This document shows positions 42,478-51,913 of a stretch of 64,000 nucleotides of DNA, piece after piece. The position numbers were made by a program, and so were the translations under genes. How positions within the stretch are numbered: position 1 is the stretch's first letter; each line of letters starts with the position of its first letter. Where the stretch lies: positions 1 through 64,000 of the forward strand of contig NZ_CABPST010000012.1 of assembly GCF_902459805.1 (NCBI RefSeq). The letters are read 5' to 3'. The notes under the pieces are model-generated. The model was not told where the DNA came from, searched no databases, and saw nothing but the letters and a program-made list of their open reading frames with translations. The stretch is from Pandoraea bronchicola. GTDB taxonomy: Bacteria > Pseudomonadota > Gammaproteobacteria > Burkholderiales > Burkholderiaceae.

Positions 42478-43665
42478 TTACGTCGTCGACTTCTTGGTCG
42501 TACGCCGTACGCTAGCTGCCTTTGGCGCCTTCTTGCGTTTCCGACCCGCTGTCTGAAACACGCGACACTTCGCGGTCGGTTTCACACGAACATACTGGTC
42601 ACGCTTGACGAGGTAGCACAGCGCCTTGTCGAGTGCGATGCGTTTAGGCGAGTCCTTGCGGCTGACCATACCAATGCCATCGGCACGGTACTTACGGCGG
42701 TCTTGATTGCAGTTATGGGCGAAGCCACGGCCGTCAGTCACCTTCACCCAGTGCTTGCAAATCTGCATAGCACGGTAGACGTCATTTCGGACGTCTTCAC
42801 CATCAAAGAAAAAAACACAGTGATAGTGAAAGCCGCTCCAGCGAGACCATTCCATCTTCCAAACGTACCCTTCCAAGTGCTCGAAGACCGGATTGCGTTC
42901 GATGTGGCCCATGAACGCCTTAAAATCGCTGCGAGCGGTCACGCCGTCGATACGAGCCGGATTCTCCGGAGTGCGTTTGATGTCGAGCCCCCAGAATGAA
43001 TTCGTATCTGCTTTCGCGGCCGCCGCACGGAACCTCGCATTGATCTGCTCGAGGTCCTCCTCCTGGACGATGGTCTTGCGGTACAGCAAGTCAACACGAA
43101 CCACCAGCAGACGGGACTTACGTTTGAACAAAGCCTCGACGAGGGCACGCAGGCTATCGCGATTCTTATCCGGATTGCGCTTCCAGGCTTCCATCTTTGT
43201 GCGAGTGTCGAGCTTGAGAGCTTCGCTGCGGAGCAAAGCGACAAAATCGTTCGCAACTTCGCCGAGGATTATGTTGTTGCCTACCTCCTTGCTGGGAAGA
43301 GGACGGCCATCGAGATTCTTGATCTCGTGCTTGCACAAACAGCCGAAGAGCAGCGCCAAATCCGGGCTGAATTCAAGGTCGGGATCATTCAGATCGTTGA
43401 ACCGGTAGAACTTGGCCGTGTAGTTTGCGAGCTCGGATGCCGCCACGGCTCGCTTTCTGCCATTCGCCACGATGATCGTGTACGGCACGTCGTCTGTATC
43501 GAGCACGAGTTCCATGTAGCGAACCGCGTGGTTAAGGCGAGTCGGATATTCACCGACCAACCACGGCTTTCCAGATGCACCAATGACACCATTGAACTCT
43601 CCATCCAAGGCCTCTCGGCAAACGTCTTCGACAGTCAGTTCTTCGTAAGCAATCTTGTCTTCCAT
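42478..43665 (-). CDS. Inovirus Gp2-like (YagK/YfjJ) HUH protein
   Basis: 395 residues. The C-terminal two-thirds match the inovirus-Gp2/YagK-YfjJ family: SRLLVVRVDLLYRK, MGHIERNPVFEHLEGYVWKMEW, SGFHYHCVFFFDGEDVRND (His-x-His of HUH type) and RIALDKALCYLVKRDQYVRV. By analogy a rolling-circle replication initiator; in chromosomal islands it may serve replication or phage-satellite functions. The basic tail (RKRKKAPKAASVRRTTKK) is consistent with DNA binding. Confidence 0.8.
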   Translation of the reverse strand: MEDKIAYEELTVEDVCREALDGEFNGVIGASGKPWLVGEYPTRLNHAVRYMELVLDTDDVPYTIIVANGRKRAVAASELANYTAKFYRFNDLNDPDLEFSPDLALLFGCLCKHEIKNLDGRPLPSKEVGNNIILGEVANDFVALLRSEALKLDTRTKMEAWKRNPDKNRDSLRALVEALFKRKSRLLVVRVDLLYRKTIVQEEDLEQINARFRAAAAKADTNSFWGLDIKRTPENPARIDGVTARSDFKAFMGHIERNPVFEHLEGYVWKMEWSRWSGFHYHCVFFFDGEDVRNDVYRAMQICKHWVKVTDGRGFAHNCNQDRRKYRADGIGMVSRKDSPKRIALDKALCYLVKRDQYVRVKPTAKCRVFQTAGRKRKKAPKAASVRRTTKKSTT

Positions 43666-43683
43666 TTTCGTTCAGATAATAGG

Positions 43684-43699
43684 TGCGTGATGTCACGCA
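43684..43699. promoter_or_regulatory. 16-bp palindrome upstream of Gp2-like gene
   Basis: TGCGTGATGTCACGCA: perfect 7-bp arms around a 2-bp centre, 19 bases upstream of the Gp2-like start. Position fits an operator for an element-encoded regulator (XRE, AlpA) or a host factor. Function inferred. Confidence 0.5.
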
Positions 43700-44264
43700 T
43701 TGTTTGGTTGCATCGCTTTGGGGAGACGGCTTTGCGATTCGACTGCCATCCCCGGTCTGTAATCACCTTTCGATCCTTGAAGGTCACTCGCCATGGGGAA
43801 CATGCCCCTCGGCTGAGGGCATCAGGTTGTGATTCTTTTGGCATTGATCGATCACATTGCTATAGCTGATGCTATTGCTTGAACTCTCTTTGATAATTGA
43901 TCTCACTTATATCCAGCCACTCGTCGGCACGAATGCCCGGTGGCCCCTGGCATTCGTGCCCCCGAAAGTCCCACATCGATAGCGATTTGCCGACCATGTG
44001 AATTGGGTGAGTTATGCCGGATTAAGGAGACGGAAATGCCGGGAAAAATCGCAACCCGCTAGCACCGGCGAGCGATGCTATCTCCGACAAATCCTGATAA
44101 TCGAATCGAGCAGCCCTGGTCGAAGAAATCGGCGAAAAACCCCGATGCATAAAGGACCGGAACTAACTTTCCAGCCGCTATCGAACTAACTTTCCAGTCA
44201 CAGATAACGAACCCGGACTTCGGCAGACAGCGGATATCCGCACGCTTCGACTGTTTCTTTGGGG
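43700..44264. other. Gap between Gp2-like gene and AlpA gene
   Basis: About 565 bases, AT-rich in places, holding the promoter of the Gp2-like gene. I support no gene: the minus frame 43635-43844 lacks a recognisable product. It contains the 15-bp direct repeats at 44160-44197 and might include a replication origin for the Gp2-like protein. Speculative. Confidence 0.4.
44160..44197. repeat. 15-bp direct repeat pair
   Basis: GAACTAACTTTCCAG occurs at 44160-44174 and at 44183-44197, i.e. period 23. It lies downstream of the AlpA-like gene, between it and the Gp2-like gene. Two in-phase copies suggest a binding site (iteron-like or excisionase-type), but no function is shown. Confidence 0.5.
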
Positions 44265-44489
44265 TTAGCTGCGGGCCGCCAGAACACGAGACGCCAACCA
44301 CGCATTCACCTCAGCTTCAAGCCAACCGACGGATCCCGGTCCGAGGCGGATCGGCTTCGGGAAAGCGTCGTCGTAGTACTTGCTCTTCGGATTGATCTTG
44401 TTATAGACGGTGCTACGAGATATTCCCGTCTTTTCCTTCAGACGATTGAGGCGCAGAACATTCGTGGTCGAGTTCGTACTGGTATTCAT
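44265..44489 (-). CDS. AlpA-family phage regulatory protein
   Basis: 74 residues. VLRLNRLKEKTGISRSTVYNKI is the HTH, followed by FPKPIRLGPGSVGWLEAEVNAWL, the standard AlpA pattern of P4-type elements. Likely controls the integrase or excision. Encoded between the Gp2-like gene and the integrase, on the same strand. Confidence 0.9.
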   Translation of the reverse strand: MNTSTNSTTNVLRLNRLKEKTGISRSTVYNKINPKSKYYDDAFPKPIRLGPGSVGWLEAEVNAWLASRVLAARS

Positions 44490-44806
44490 CGATTTCTCCT
44501 TAGGTTTGGTTGAGGTCGATGAGCGCAGTTTAGAAAGCCTTGTGAGGCCAGACTAGCCAGTTTGCTAGCAAACCGTGGAGAAGATTTCTGCGTCAGGAGT
44601 TGGGAGAGTTCGACGTCAAATGCGTCGTGCCGAACAATGACTGACGGGGGCAGGTGGATTCCACGCAGAGGGAAGTGAAGTAGACAACGCGGGAGACGGG
44701 CAACATATCGTTGCATCGGACGCGAACCCTCGAAGGCCGGGGGTTCGTTCAAGCTGAAAAACGTTGCGCTTAACGCAGTGGTATCTCGAAGCGGTTCGCT
44801 GTGCTT
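44490..44806. other. Gap without supported gene
   Basis: 317 bases. A minus-strand frame, 44486-44752, reads RCLLHFPLRGIHLPPSVIVRHDAF, protein-like but without a recognised family or clear start signal. Possibly the AlpA promoter region. Confidence 0.4.
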
Positions 44807-45478
44807 TTATTTTTTTGCGAACCAGGTCGAAGCATCAGGCATTGCCTTCAACCACTCATCGATCGTGCGCACCCCGTCCCCTCTCATTTTCGGGCCGTCG
44901 GATTCCGAACGCGAAAGTACGTGTGGCGTGATAACAGTGACGGCGTGGCTACGGGAGCGCCAGCCTCCCGGCGGGGGCTTTCTTGCCAGTTCAAAGGCAT
45001 ATTCGCGCAGCGCCTCATATTTTTTTTCTCTGGCTTGAGCTCCCGATTTTGCGTTCTCCTTGCGCGCCTCTGACGACGCTAGCATTACCGTCTTGTCATG
45101 AGCAACGTCAATGCCTCGGCCCGCATGGGCAACTCCGCTCCAGTATCTCGCATCAGCTAGGTATCGCCATGCAAGTTCAATATCGCCACGAATTTCCGCT
45201 TTGAGAGATCGAAAGCAAAGTGCTGCAGAAACAAGGATAGGAGTGACCGGAGACTTCGCCATTGCGGCGGCCCCGTTCGGTTTGTCCGCGTCAGAGAGAA
45301 ACTGAATCGCAATTTCCAGAGGCACCACGACCTTCTCGTCGTCGTGCTGCCTGATCGGTATAAGTACGTCCGTCGTAAACGACACACCGGGCTTGGATTT
45401 CTTTAGCTCTGCGTGGCATTCAGCGAGTGAGTCGAGCGTTAAATCGATGCAATCCCGAAGTTCGAGCGTTCTGTCCAT
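44807..45478 (-). CDS. Hypothetical island protein
   Basis: 223 residues, soluble, helical. Contains AALCFRSLKAEIRGDIELAW and KYEALREYAFELARKPPPGG, and ends IDEWLKAMPDASTWFAKK. Family not recognised. Sits between AlpA and the integrase, a typical position for cargo or helper genes. Start at ATG 45478 assumed. Confidence 0.65.
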   Translation of the reverse strand: MDRTLELRDCIDLTLDSLAECHAELKKSKPGVSFTTDVLIPIRQHDDEKVVVPLEIAIQFLSDADKPNGAAAMAKSPVTPILVSAALCFRSLKAEIRGDIELAWRYLADARYWSGVAHAGRGIDVAHDKTVMLASSEARKENAKSGAQAREKKYEALREYAFELARKPPPGGWRSRSHAVTVITPHVLSRSESDGPKMRGDGVRTIDEWLKAMPDASTWFAKK

Positions 45479-45918
45479 GATTCCTTACGTTGAATTACAA
45501 GCGAAGGATCATGATAGCCGCAGCGGACTCTGACACGCATATACGAGCCTAGGCTGAGAACCTTTGAGCAATCGCCTTGCAACAGAAAGATGTACTTCAC
45601 GTCGTCCGTCGATTTAGTGGCTTTTCCAGCTCCCGGGGGGACCATCATAGCGTCCGGATGGACCATAAATCGTAAATTCGAAATCACCGGCGGTGCAAAA
45701 TATCAAAACCCCGGCAGGCCCTTCTGCACAGGGCGCAAGTAAACCATCTGCCGCTGCAGACAACAGATCGACCAGAAAACAACCCAGGCGAATCGCCGCC
45801 TCATCGAGTCGGCACAAGGCTCGGGGAGAAACGGGGTACCGCCAGATGAGCGGCCTTTTGCATGCACTGCAAGCGTGCGATCGATGAGTTCAGTCTCCAC
45901 ACTTGGCTGCAATGCGTT
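45479..45918. other. Gap of about 440 bases, uncertain coding
   Basis: A minus-strand frame 45439-45687 (82 residues, MISNLRFMVHPDAMMVPPGA and on) overlaps the start of the gene at 44807 and reads like possible protein. A second frame, 45614-45817, overlaps it. I cannot choose, so neither is called. Confidence 0.35.
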
Positions 45919-47118
45919 TCACGGATGGGGCCCATCGTCTGCTTTCAGTCTTTCAAGATAATCAGCCCATTTCTGCATCATCGCTCGCCGTTCCTTGATG
46001 AACTTCGTACGGTTGTAAGCCTTGCCGAGCGTGTCGGGCACCGCATGCGCAAGCTGATGCTCGATCACTTCGGGCTTGTGCTCCAATTCTTCGTGCAGGA
46101 TCGTTCGCGCCATCGCCCGAAAACCGTGGCCGGTAATTTCAGTTCGGGTGTCGTAGCCTAAGCGCCGCAGAGCGGCATTGATCGCCGCATCGCTCATCGG
46201 GCGTTGAGCCGAACGGGCCCCCGGAAAGACGTAACGCCCATTGCCAGTGAGCGCCTGGAGTTCTCGCAGAATTTGAACAGCCTGAGTTGCGAGCGGAACT
46301 AGATGCTCAGTTTTGGTCTTCGTGACAAGATACTTCCACTCGCCTTTATCAAGATCGAACTGAGACCACTCGGCCTTGCGCAGCTCGCCTGGCCGAGTAA
46401 ATAACATGGGTGCTAGCTTGAGCGCGCACAGGACCGGAAACGTACCGGAAAATCCATCGAATGCCCGAAGCATAGCGCCTACCTTCGCCGGTTCGGTAAT
46501 CGAAGCGAAGTGCGTCGTCTGCGCCGGTGGGATGGCATTGACCAAATCACGAGCCGGGTCAAACTTGCAGTAACCTTCCTTGATCCCATAGCGAAACGCA
46601 CGACTAATCTCTCCGCGGACCTTGTGAGCCGTGAAACGAGCACCACGGCTGTCGATCCGTTTAAGGACCGTCAGCACTTCAGGGGCATCGATCTCCGCTA
46701 CCGGTCGCTTGCCGATCCAAGGGAAAACATCCTTCTCAAAGCGAGCCTTGGTCTTCACCATCGACTCAGCCGTCACATACGGCTTGAGCTCATCCATCCA
46801 GCCAAGCGCAACTGCCTCGAAGGTATTGGTCGCTGCCAGACGAGCGGCCCGCTTATCGGCCTTCTTCGACTCTCCGGGATCGACGCCAGCCGCAAGCTTC
46901 CTCCGAGCGTCCTCGCGCTTTTCCCTGGCAGCGACCAACGGAACATCCGGATAGACGCCCAAAGCCAGACGCTTTTCCTTACCCAAGAAGCGGTATTTGA
47001 GCCGCCAGTATTTCCCGCCAGACGGCGAGATTTCGAGGTACATGCCACCGCCATCAGCAAGCCTGTACGGCTTTTCACGGGGAGCGGCTTTGCGAATCGC
47101 GATGTCAGTCAACGGCAT
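45919..47118 (-). CDS. Tyrosine-type integrase, P4 family
   Basis: 399 residues. The N-terminal DUF4102/arm-binding domain (MPLTDIAIRKAAPREKPYRL and KEKRLALGVYP) precedes a SAM-like core. The catalytic region has ARG in LFTRPGELRKAEW, HGFRAMART (His-x-x-Arg) and nucleophile Tyr in GKAYNRTKF. Inserts DNA into the 3' end of tRNA genes. It ends the island on the tRNA-Thr side and is transcribed away from the tRNA, the standard layout. Confidence 0.95.
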   Translation of the reverse strand: MPLTDIAIRKAAPREKPYRLADGGGMYLEISPSGGKYWRLKYRFLGKEKRLALGVYPDVPLVAAREKREDARRKLAAGVDPGESKKADKRAARLAATNTFEAVALGWMDELKPYVTAESMVKTKARFEKDVFPWIGKRPVAEIDAPEVLTVLKRIDSRGARFTAHKVRGEISRAFRYGIKEGYCKFDPARDLVNAIPPAQTTHFASITEPAKVGAMLRAFDGFSGTFPVLCALKLAPMLFTRPGELRKAEWSQFDLDKGEWKYLVTKTKTEHLVPLATQAVQILRELQALTGNGRYVFPGARSAQRPMSDAAINAALRRLGYDTRTEITGHGFRAMARTILHEELEHKPEVIEHQLAHAVPDTLGKAYNRTKFIKERRAMMQKWADYLERLKADDGPHP

Positions 47119-47245
47119 AAGGCACCTACCTTATAGCGCTTGGGGGCACTTTTCCCGGGGGCATTTGCGAGATTGCTGAGATTCCCCCGGTGGTGCCCCC
47201 ACATGCCCCCGGATTCAGACGGGCACCATTGGACAGAACTGGAAT

Positions 47246-47286
47246 AAAAAAACCCGTGAAGCCTTATGCTATCACGGGTTTTTGGA
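47246..47286. terminator. Bidirectional hairpin terminator
   Basis: An A-rich run, then ACCCGTGA (about 47252-47259), a loop, and TCACGGGTTTTT (47272-47283), giving A-tract on one side and T-tract on the other. It sits between the tRNA-Thr gene and the integrase, and can end transcription from either side. Confidence 0.75.
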
Positions 47287-47314
47287 TTTCCCAGGACAAC
47301 CTGGGAATGGTATT

Positions 47315-47390
<76 letters not shown>

Positions 47391-47513
47391 GAAGGCGCGT
47401 ATTGTAACCGATTCATTGGCTACTGCGGCTACCTGAAGGTGAAAAATTGTCCGTCGACGCAGGCAATTGAGGGAATACTCAAACGTATCGCCCCGCTCAC
47501 CTGCTATCGGGAA

Positions 47514-47972
47514 TTACTTCACCACCTTGAGGTGAGAACGCCCGGCATTACCGCCCGCCGGCGCATTGCCGCCCGGTCGCGGCGGTTCCGGATCGTCGTC
47601 GCCCGGCGCCTGCACCGATGGCACGGCTTCCAGCTCCGTACCCTCTTCCGCAGACGCCTGCTTGTCGACCGGGAATGCCATCCCCTGACCATTCTCGCGG
47701 GCATAAATCGCCAGCACGTTCGGCACCTGCACTTCCACCTTCTGTGAGATGCCGCCGAAGCGGGCGCTGAATTCAATCCAGTCGTTGCCCATCTGCAATC
47801 CGCTCGTGGCGTCGAAGCTGATGTTCAGCACGATCTCGCCATCTTTCACAAACTCGCGCGGAACTCGCGTCTTGGCATCGACATGCACGGCCAGATACGG
47901 TGTGTACCCGTTGTCGGTACACCACTCGTACAGCGCGCGCAAAAGATAAGGCTTGGTAGACGTTTCAGGCAT
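47514..47972 (-). CDS. sspB: ClpXP protease specificity-enhancing factor
   Basis: 152 residues. SspB core: KPYLLRALYEWCTDNGYTPY and HVDAKTRVPREFVKDGEIVL, then ISFDATSGLQMGNDWIEFSARFGG. The C-terminus (HLKVVK) fits the ClpX-binding tail, after a Pro/Gly-rich linker. Tethers ssrA-tagged proteins to ClpXP. The sspA gene is about 75 bp upstream on the same strand, the usual pairing. Confidence 0.93.
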   Translation of the reverse strand: MPETSTKPYLLRALYEWCTDNGYTPYLAVHVDAKTRVPREFVKDGEIVLNISFDATSGLQMGNDWIEFSARFGGISQKVEVQVPNVLAIYARENGQGMAFPVDKQASAEEGTELEAVPSVQAPGDDDPEPPRPGGNAPAGGNAGRSHLKVVK

Positions 47973-48048
47973 ATGACCAACTCATCCCGCCGCGAAACCC
48001 GCTCACCACCCTTGGCAAGCCAGCTTCGCCAGCGGGCAAATCAACGCA

Positions 48049-48660
48049 TTAGCGACGCATGACCTTTTCAGACGGCGTCAGCGCTTCAATGTACGCCGGA
48101 CGGCTGAAAATCCGCTCGGCATACTTCATCAACGGCGCAGCATTCTTCGACAATTCAATGCCGTAGTGATCCAAACGCCACAGCAGCGGTGCAATCGCCA
48201 CGTCGAGCATCGAGAACTCTTCGCCCAGCATGTACTTGTTCTTCACAAAAATCGGCGCAAGCTGCGTCAGACGATCGCGAATCGCTCCACGCGCCTTCTC
48301 GTGCGTCTTTTCAGCCGCCTTGCCCTTCTCGTTCTCAAGCGAGCTGACATGCACAAACAGCTCTTTCTCGAAATTGAACAGGAACAGGCGCGCACGCGCA
48401 CGCTGCACCGGATCAGCCGGCATCAACTGCGGATGCGGGAATCGCTCGTCAATGTACTCATTGATGATGTTCGATTCGTACAAAATCAGGTCGCGCTCGA
48501 CAAGAATCGGCACCTGACCGTACGGGTTCATCACCGCAATGTCTTCCGGCTTGTTGAACAGGTCGACGTCACGGATTTCAAAATCCATGCCTTTTTCGAA
48601 CAGAACCAGCCGGCAACGCTGGGAGAAGGGGCACGTAGTGCCCGAGTACAAAACCATCAT
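48049..48660 (-). CDS. sspA: Stringent starvation protein A
   Basis: 203 residues. The GST-like N-terminal thioredoxin domain (MVLYSGTTCPFSQRCRLVLF, then YGQVPILVERDLILYESNII) and an all-helical C-terminal domain match SspA. Binds RNA polymerase under stress. AAGGAAG precedes the ATG. In this order it commonly lies downstream of petABC, as here; a GC-rich inverted repeat (ACGGGGCC at 48683-48690 with GGCCCCGT at 48721-48728) lies between them. Confidence 0.93.
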   Translation of the reverse strand: MMVLYSGTTCPFSQRCRLVLFEKGMDFEIRDVDLFNKPEDIAVMNPYGQVPILVERDLILYESNIINEYIDERFPHPQLMPADPVQRARARLFLFNFEKELFVHVSSLENEKGKAAEKTHEKARGAIRDRLTQLAPIFVKNKYMLGEEFSMLDVAIAPLLWRLDHYGIELSKNAAPLMKYAERIFSRPAYIEALTPSEKVMRR

Positions 48661-48743
48661 AGCGCGTCTTCCTTAAAAACCAACGGGGCCGGGGCGGGAA
48701 ACCGACGCTTCCCAAACCCTGGCCCCGTCGTACAGACGTTATT

Positions 48744-49463
48744 TTACTTCACGTCCTTCCAATAGGCCGCATTCAGGCGCCAGGCAAGTACCGTAAAGAG
48801 TCCCAAGAACAACAAAACCCAGACACCCAACTGCCGGCGCGTGCGTTGCGCCGGTTCTGACATCCAATCCAGATAAGATACCAGATCAGCCACGGCAGTA
48901 TCGAATTCCACCGGTTTCATCGTCCCTTGCGTGATCTGCACGTACTGCGCCGGACCATGCTCCGCGCCCTCCCAATGCTTCAATCCACGCTGCCCCTGCA
49001 ACTGCCAGAACGGGTTCGGCATGCCCACATTCGGGAACGCCAGATTGTTCCACCCCGTCGGCCGGGTGTCGTCCCGATAGAACGTACGCAAGTAGGTGTA
49101 CAGCCAGTCCGTACCCCGTGCACGTGCCTCAACCGACAGATCCGGAGGCGCCGAACCGAACCACTCCTTGGCATCCGCCGTGCGCATGGCCACGGTCATC
49201 GTCTCGCCAATCTTGTCGGTCGTGAACAGCAGATTGTTCTTGATCTCCGTGTCCGACAATCCCAGATCTTTCAGGCGCGAATACCGCATCGACGCCGCCG
49301 AGTGGCAGTTCAGACAGTAGTTCACGAACAGCTTCGCACCGCGCTGCAGCGAGGCCAGATCGTCGATCCGGTTGGGCGCCGTATCGAGCGCCACACCCTC
49401 TTCAGCAAAAGCCGGCGCCGTGAAACCACTCAGGAGCGCCAGGATAAGCAACAGTTTTCTCAT
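48744..49463 (-). CDS. petC: Cytochrome c1, bc1 complex
   Basis: 239 residues. Signal peptide MRKLLLILALLSGFTAPAFA; heme motif CLNCH near residue 54 followed by SAASMRYSRLKDLG; C-terminal membrane anchor (GVWVLLFLGLFTVLAWRLN). Carries electrons from the Rieske protein to cytochrome c in the periplasm. Third gene of petABC, 31 bp after petB. Confidence 0.95.
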   Translation of the reverse strand: MRKLLLILALLSGFTAPAFAEEGVALDTAPNRIDDLASLQRGAKLFVNYCLNCHSAASMRYSRLKDLGLSDTEIKNNLLFTTDKIGETMTVAMRTADAKEWFGSAPPDLSVEARARGTDWLYTYLRTFYRDDTRPTGWNNLAFPNVGMPNPFWQLQGQRGLKHWEGAEHGPAQYVQITQGTMKPVEFDTAVADLVSYLDWMSEPAQRTRRQLGVWVLLFLGLFTVLAWRLNAAYWKDVK

Positions 49464-49494
49464 CTTGATATCCCTAGTCGTCGTTTGCGTACGC

Positions 49495-50880
49495 TCAGTG
49501 CGCCGCGAAAGTCACGCGCTCCGGCACCGGCTTGAACGTGCCCCGTTTGCTCCAGAGCGGCATCAGCCAGAAGAATCCGAAGTAGTAAAGCGCGCCGACC
49601 TGCGAGATCGCGGTCTTCACGGGCGTCGGCTCCTGGATCCCCAGATACCCCAGCACGGCAAAAACGACGACGAGAATACCCAACAGCACTTTGTGGAATC
49701 CTGGACGGTAACGAATCGACTTCACCGGGCTATGGTCCAGCCACGGCAGGAAGAACAGCGTCACCACCGCCCCCCCCATCACCACCACCCCCCAAAACTT
49801 GGCTTCGGTCAGATACATCGCCAGCAGCAGCAACACCACACCGCCAGACGCTGCCACCTTCGTGGTCGCCGCCGCCTTGCCCTTGATCCACCAAATGGCC
49901 GTAACGATCACCGCCAGCCCCATGAGCACGTGCTTGAAGTCATCGGTCGTGGCGCGCAGCATCGAGTAGAACGGCGTGAAATACCATACCGGGGCGATAT
50001 GCGGCGGCGTCTTGAGCGGATCGGACGGGATGAAGTTGTTCGCCTCCAGGAAGTAACCGCCCATCGTCGGCGCAAAAAACACAATCGCCGAGAACACCAT
50101 CAGGAACACGCCAACGCCCATGATGTCGTGCACCGTGTAATACGGATGGAACGGAATGCCATCGAGCGGGCGGCCGTTAGCGTCTTTCTTGTCCTTGATT
50201 TCGATGCCGTCCGGGTTGTTCGACCCGACTTCGTGCAGCGCGATGATGTGCGCGACGATCAGCCCGATGAGCACCAGCGGGATGGCGATCACGTGGAACG
50301 CGAAGAAGCGGTTGAGCGTGGCGTCTGACACCACGTAATCGCCGCGAATCCAGAGCGACAGGTCCGGGCCGATGAACGGGATCGCCGAGAACAGGTTCAC
50401 GATCACCTGTGCCCCCCAGTACGACATCTGCCCCCAGGGAAGCAGATAGCCCATGAAGGCTTCGGCCATCAGGCACAGGAAGATCAGGCAGCCGAACACC
50501 CACACCAGCTCGCGCGGCTTGCGATACGAGCCGTACAGCAGCCCGCGGAACATGTGCAGATACACCACGACGAAGAACATCGACGCGCCCGTCGAGTGCA
50601 TATAGCGAATGAGCCAGCCCCACGGCACCTCCCGCATGATGTACTCGACCGACGCGAACGCGAGGTTCGCGTCGGGCTTGTAGTTCATCACCAGGAAAAT
50701 GCCGGTGAGGATCTGAATCACCAGCACCAGCATGGCCAGCGATCCGAAGAAATACCAGAAGTTGAAATTCTTGGGCGCGTAATACTCGGACGCATGCTCG
50801 CGCCAGAGCTGACTGAGCGGAAACCGGCGATCGATCCAGCCCAGCAAGCCCGTCGTGTCGACCTGTTTGTCGGCGGCCAT
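49495..50880 (-). CDS. petB: Cytochrome b, bc1 complex
   Basis: 461 residues, a full-length fused b-type subunit with eight membrane spans. Heme-ligand helices: STGASMFFVVVYLHMFRG, and RFFAFHVIAIPLVLIGLIVAHIIALHEVGSNNPDG. The PFxPYxT-like PFHPYYTVHD and PEWY-like VWYF-region (HIAPVWYFTPFYSML) form the quinone site. 2 bp after petA, 31 bp before petC. Confidence 0.95.
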   Translation of the reverse strand: MAADKQVDTTGLLGWIDRRFPLSQLWREHASEYYAPKNFNFWYFFGSLAMLVLVIQILTGIFLVMNYKPDANLAFASVEYIMREVPWGWLIRYMHSTGASMFFVVVYLHMFRGLLYGSYRKPRELVWVFGCLIFLCLMAEAFMGYLLPWGQMSYWGAQVIVNLFSAIPFIGPDLSLWIRGDYVVSDATLNRFFAFHVIAIPLVLIGLIVAHIIALHEVGSNNPDGIEIKDKKDANGRPLDGIPFHPYYTVHDIMGVGVFLMVFSAIVFFAPTMGGYFLEANNFIPSDPLKTPPHIAPVWYFTPFYSMLRATTDDFKHVLMGLAVIVTAIWWIKGKAAATTKVAASGGVVLLLLAMYLTEAKFWGVVVMGGAVVTLFFLPWLDHSPVKSIRYRPGFHKVLLGILVVVFAVLGYLGIQEPTPVKTAISQVGALYYFGFFWLMPLWSKRGTFKPVPERVTFAAH

Positions 50881-50882
50881 GA

Positions 50883-51497
50883 TTACGCTTCTCCTTTTTC
50901 GTCTTTACCGATCACGAGCTTGGTGTCGTTCACGAACATGAAACGAGGAACGTCGAGGTTCTTTGGCGCCGGCTTGTTCTTGAAGACGCGGCCCGACATA
51001 TCGTAGGTGGAACCATGGCACGGGCACAGGAAGCCCGGATCGTGGCCCAGCGCGGCGTTGGTGTTCGCCTGATAGGGGCCGGAAGGGATACAACCGAGGT
51101 GGGTGCAAATGCCGACGACCACGAGCAGATCCTTATGCTCGGCACGCGCGCGGTACGCGTTCTTGCAATAGTCGGGCATCGGGTAGGAAAACGTTTCCTT
51201 GGAGTCCGGATCAGCCAGCTCTGCCGTCACTTTGGACAGCGAAGCCATCTCGTCCGGCGTGCGGCGCACGATCCACACAGGCAGACCACGCCACGCCACG
51301 GTCATCTTCTCACCGGGCTTGAGATTGCTGATGTCGGCCTCGACCGGCGCCCCGCCTGCCTTGGCGCGCTCCGAGGGTTCGAGGGAACTGACGAAAGGAA
51401 CCAGTGTTGCAACGCCGCCCACGCCTCCAGCTACGGACGTCGCAATCAACAGATTCCGGCGGCTACTGTCGACGGCCTTTTCTTGATTGTCACTCAT
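50883..51497 (-). CDS. petA: Ubiquinol-cytochrome c reductase, Rieske iron-sulfur subunit
   Basis: 204 residues from MSDNQEK. The twin-arginine-type SSRRNLLIATSVAGGVGG is also the membrane anchor. Cluster motifs CTHLGCIP and CPCHGSTYD carry the two Cys and two His ligands. First gene of petABC. Tat export fits the tatABC genes nearby, though these are separate units. A GTG four codons upstream (51509) is an alternative start. Confidence 0.95.
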   Translation of the reverse strand: MSDNQEKAVDSSRRNLLIATSVAGGVGGVATLVPFVSSLEPSERAKAGGAPVEADISNLKPGEKMTVAWRGLPVWIVRRTPDEMASLSKVTAELADPDSKETFSYPMPDYCKNAYRARAEHKDLLVVVGICTHLGCIPSGPYQANTNAALGHDPGFLCPCHGSTYDMSGRVFKNKPAPKNLDVPRFMFVNDTKLVIGKDEKGEA

Positions 51498-51913
51498 CAC
51501 AAGCCCCACACGGTTGAATTGGTATTTCCGTCAACCTGAAATCATACGCGAGCGTAAATGCCTGAAACAACGGCAAAACGCCCCAGTCTCCTAGTGGTTT
51601 TCGCGTATTTTCAAAGGATTAACGTACCCTGCGGGCGGCTGGCGCTCACCCGGGGTTTCGCTTCTGGGATGCTGCACGAGAACCGCTATCATCGCTGCTT
51701 TCGTTGACGCGTGCACGACATTTAGTCATCATTTTCCTTGTCTCGTCCCGGTGACATCGTGCGCGGCCTGTGGCAATCGCGTGACATTGCTCGAGGTCAC
51801 CGATGCCGCAGTCGTGCGGCCCGCATGTCGTTACCGGTCAATCAATGCCAATTCGTGAGGGCTGGCGCAGCGATGCTCCCCCCGGCCACTCATCAAAACA
51901 GCGGAGGAATGGC
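51498..51913. other. Divergent promoter region, petABC and mscL
   Basis: 416 bases between the divergent petA and mscL genes, presumably carrying both promoters. The open plus frame at 51803 is only an upstream extension of mscL. No operator-like repeat stood out. Confidence 0.5.
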
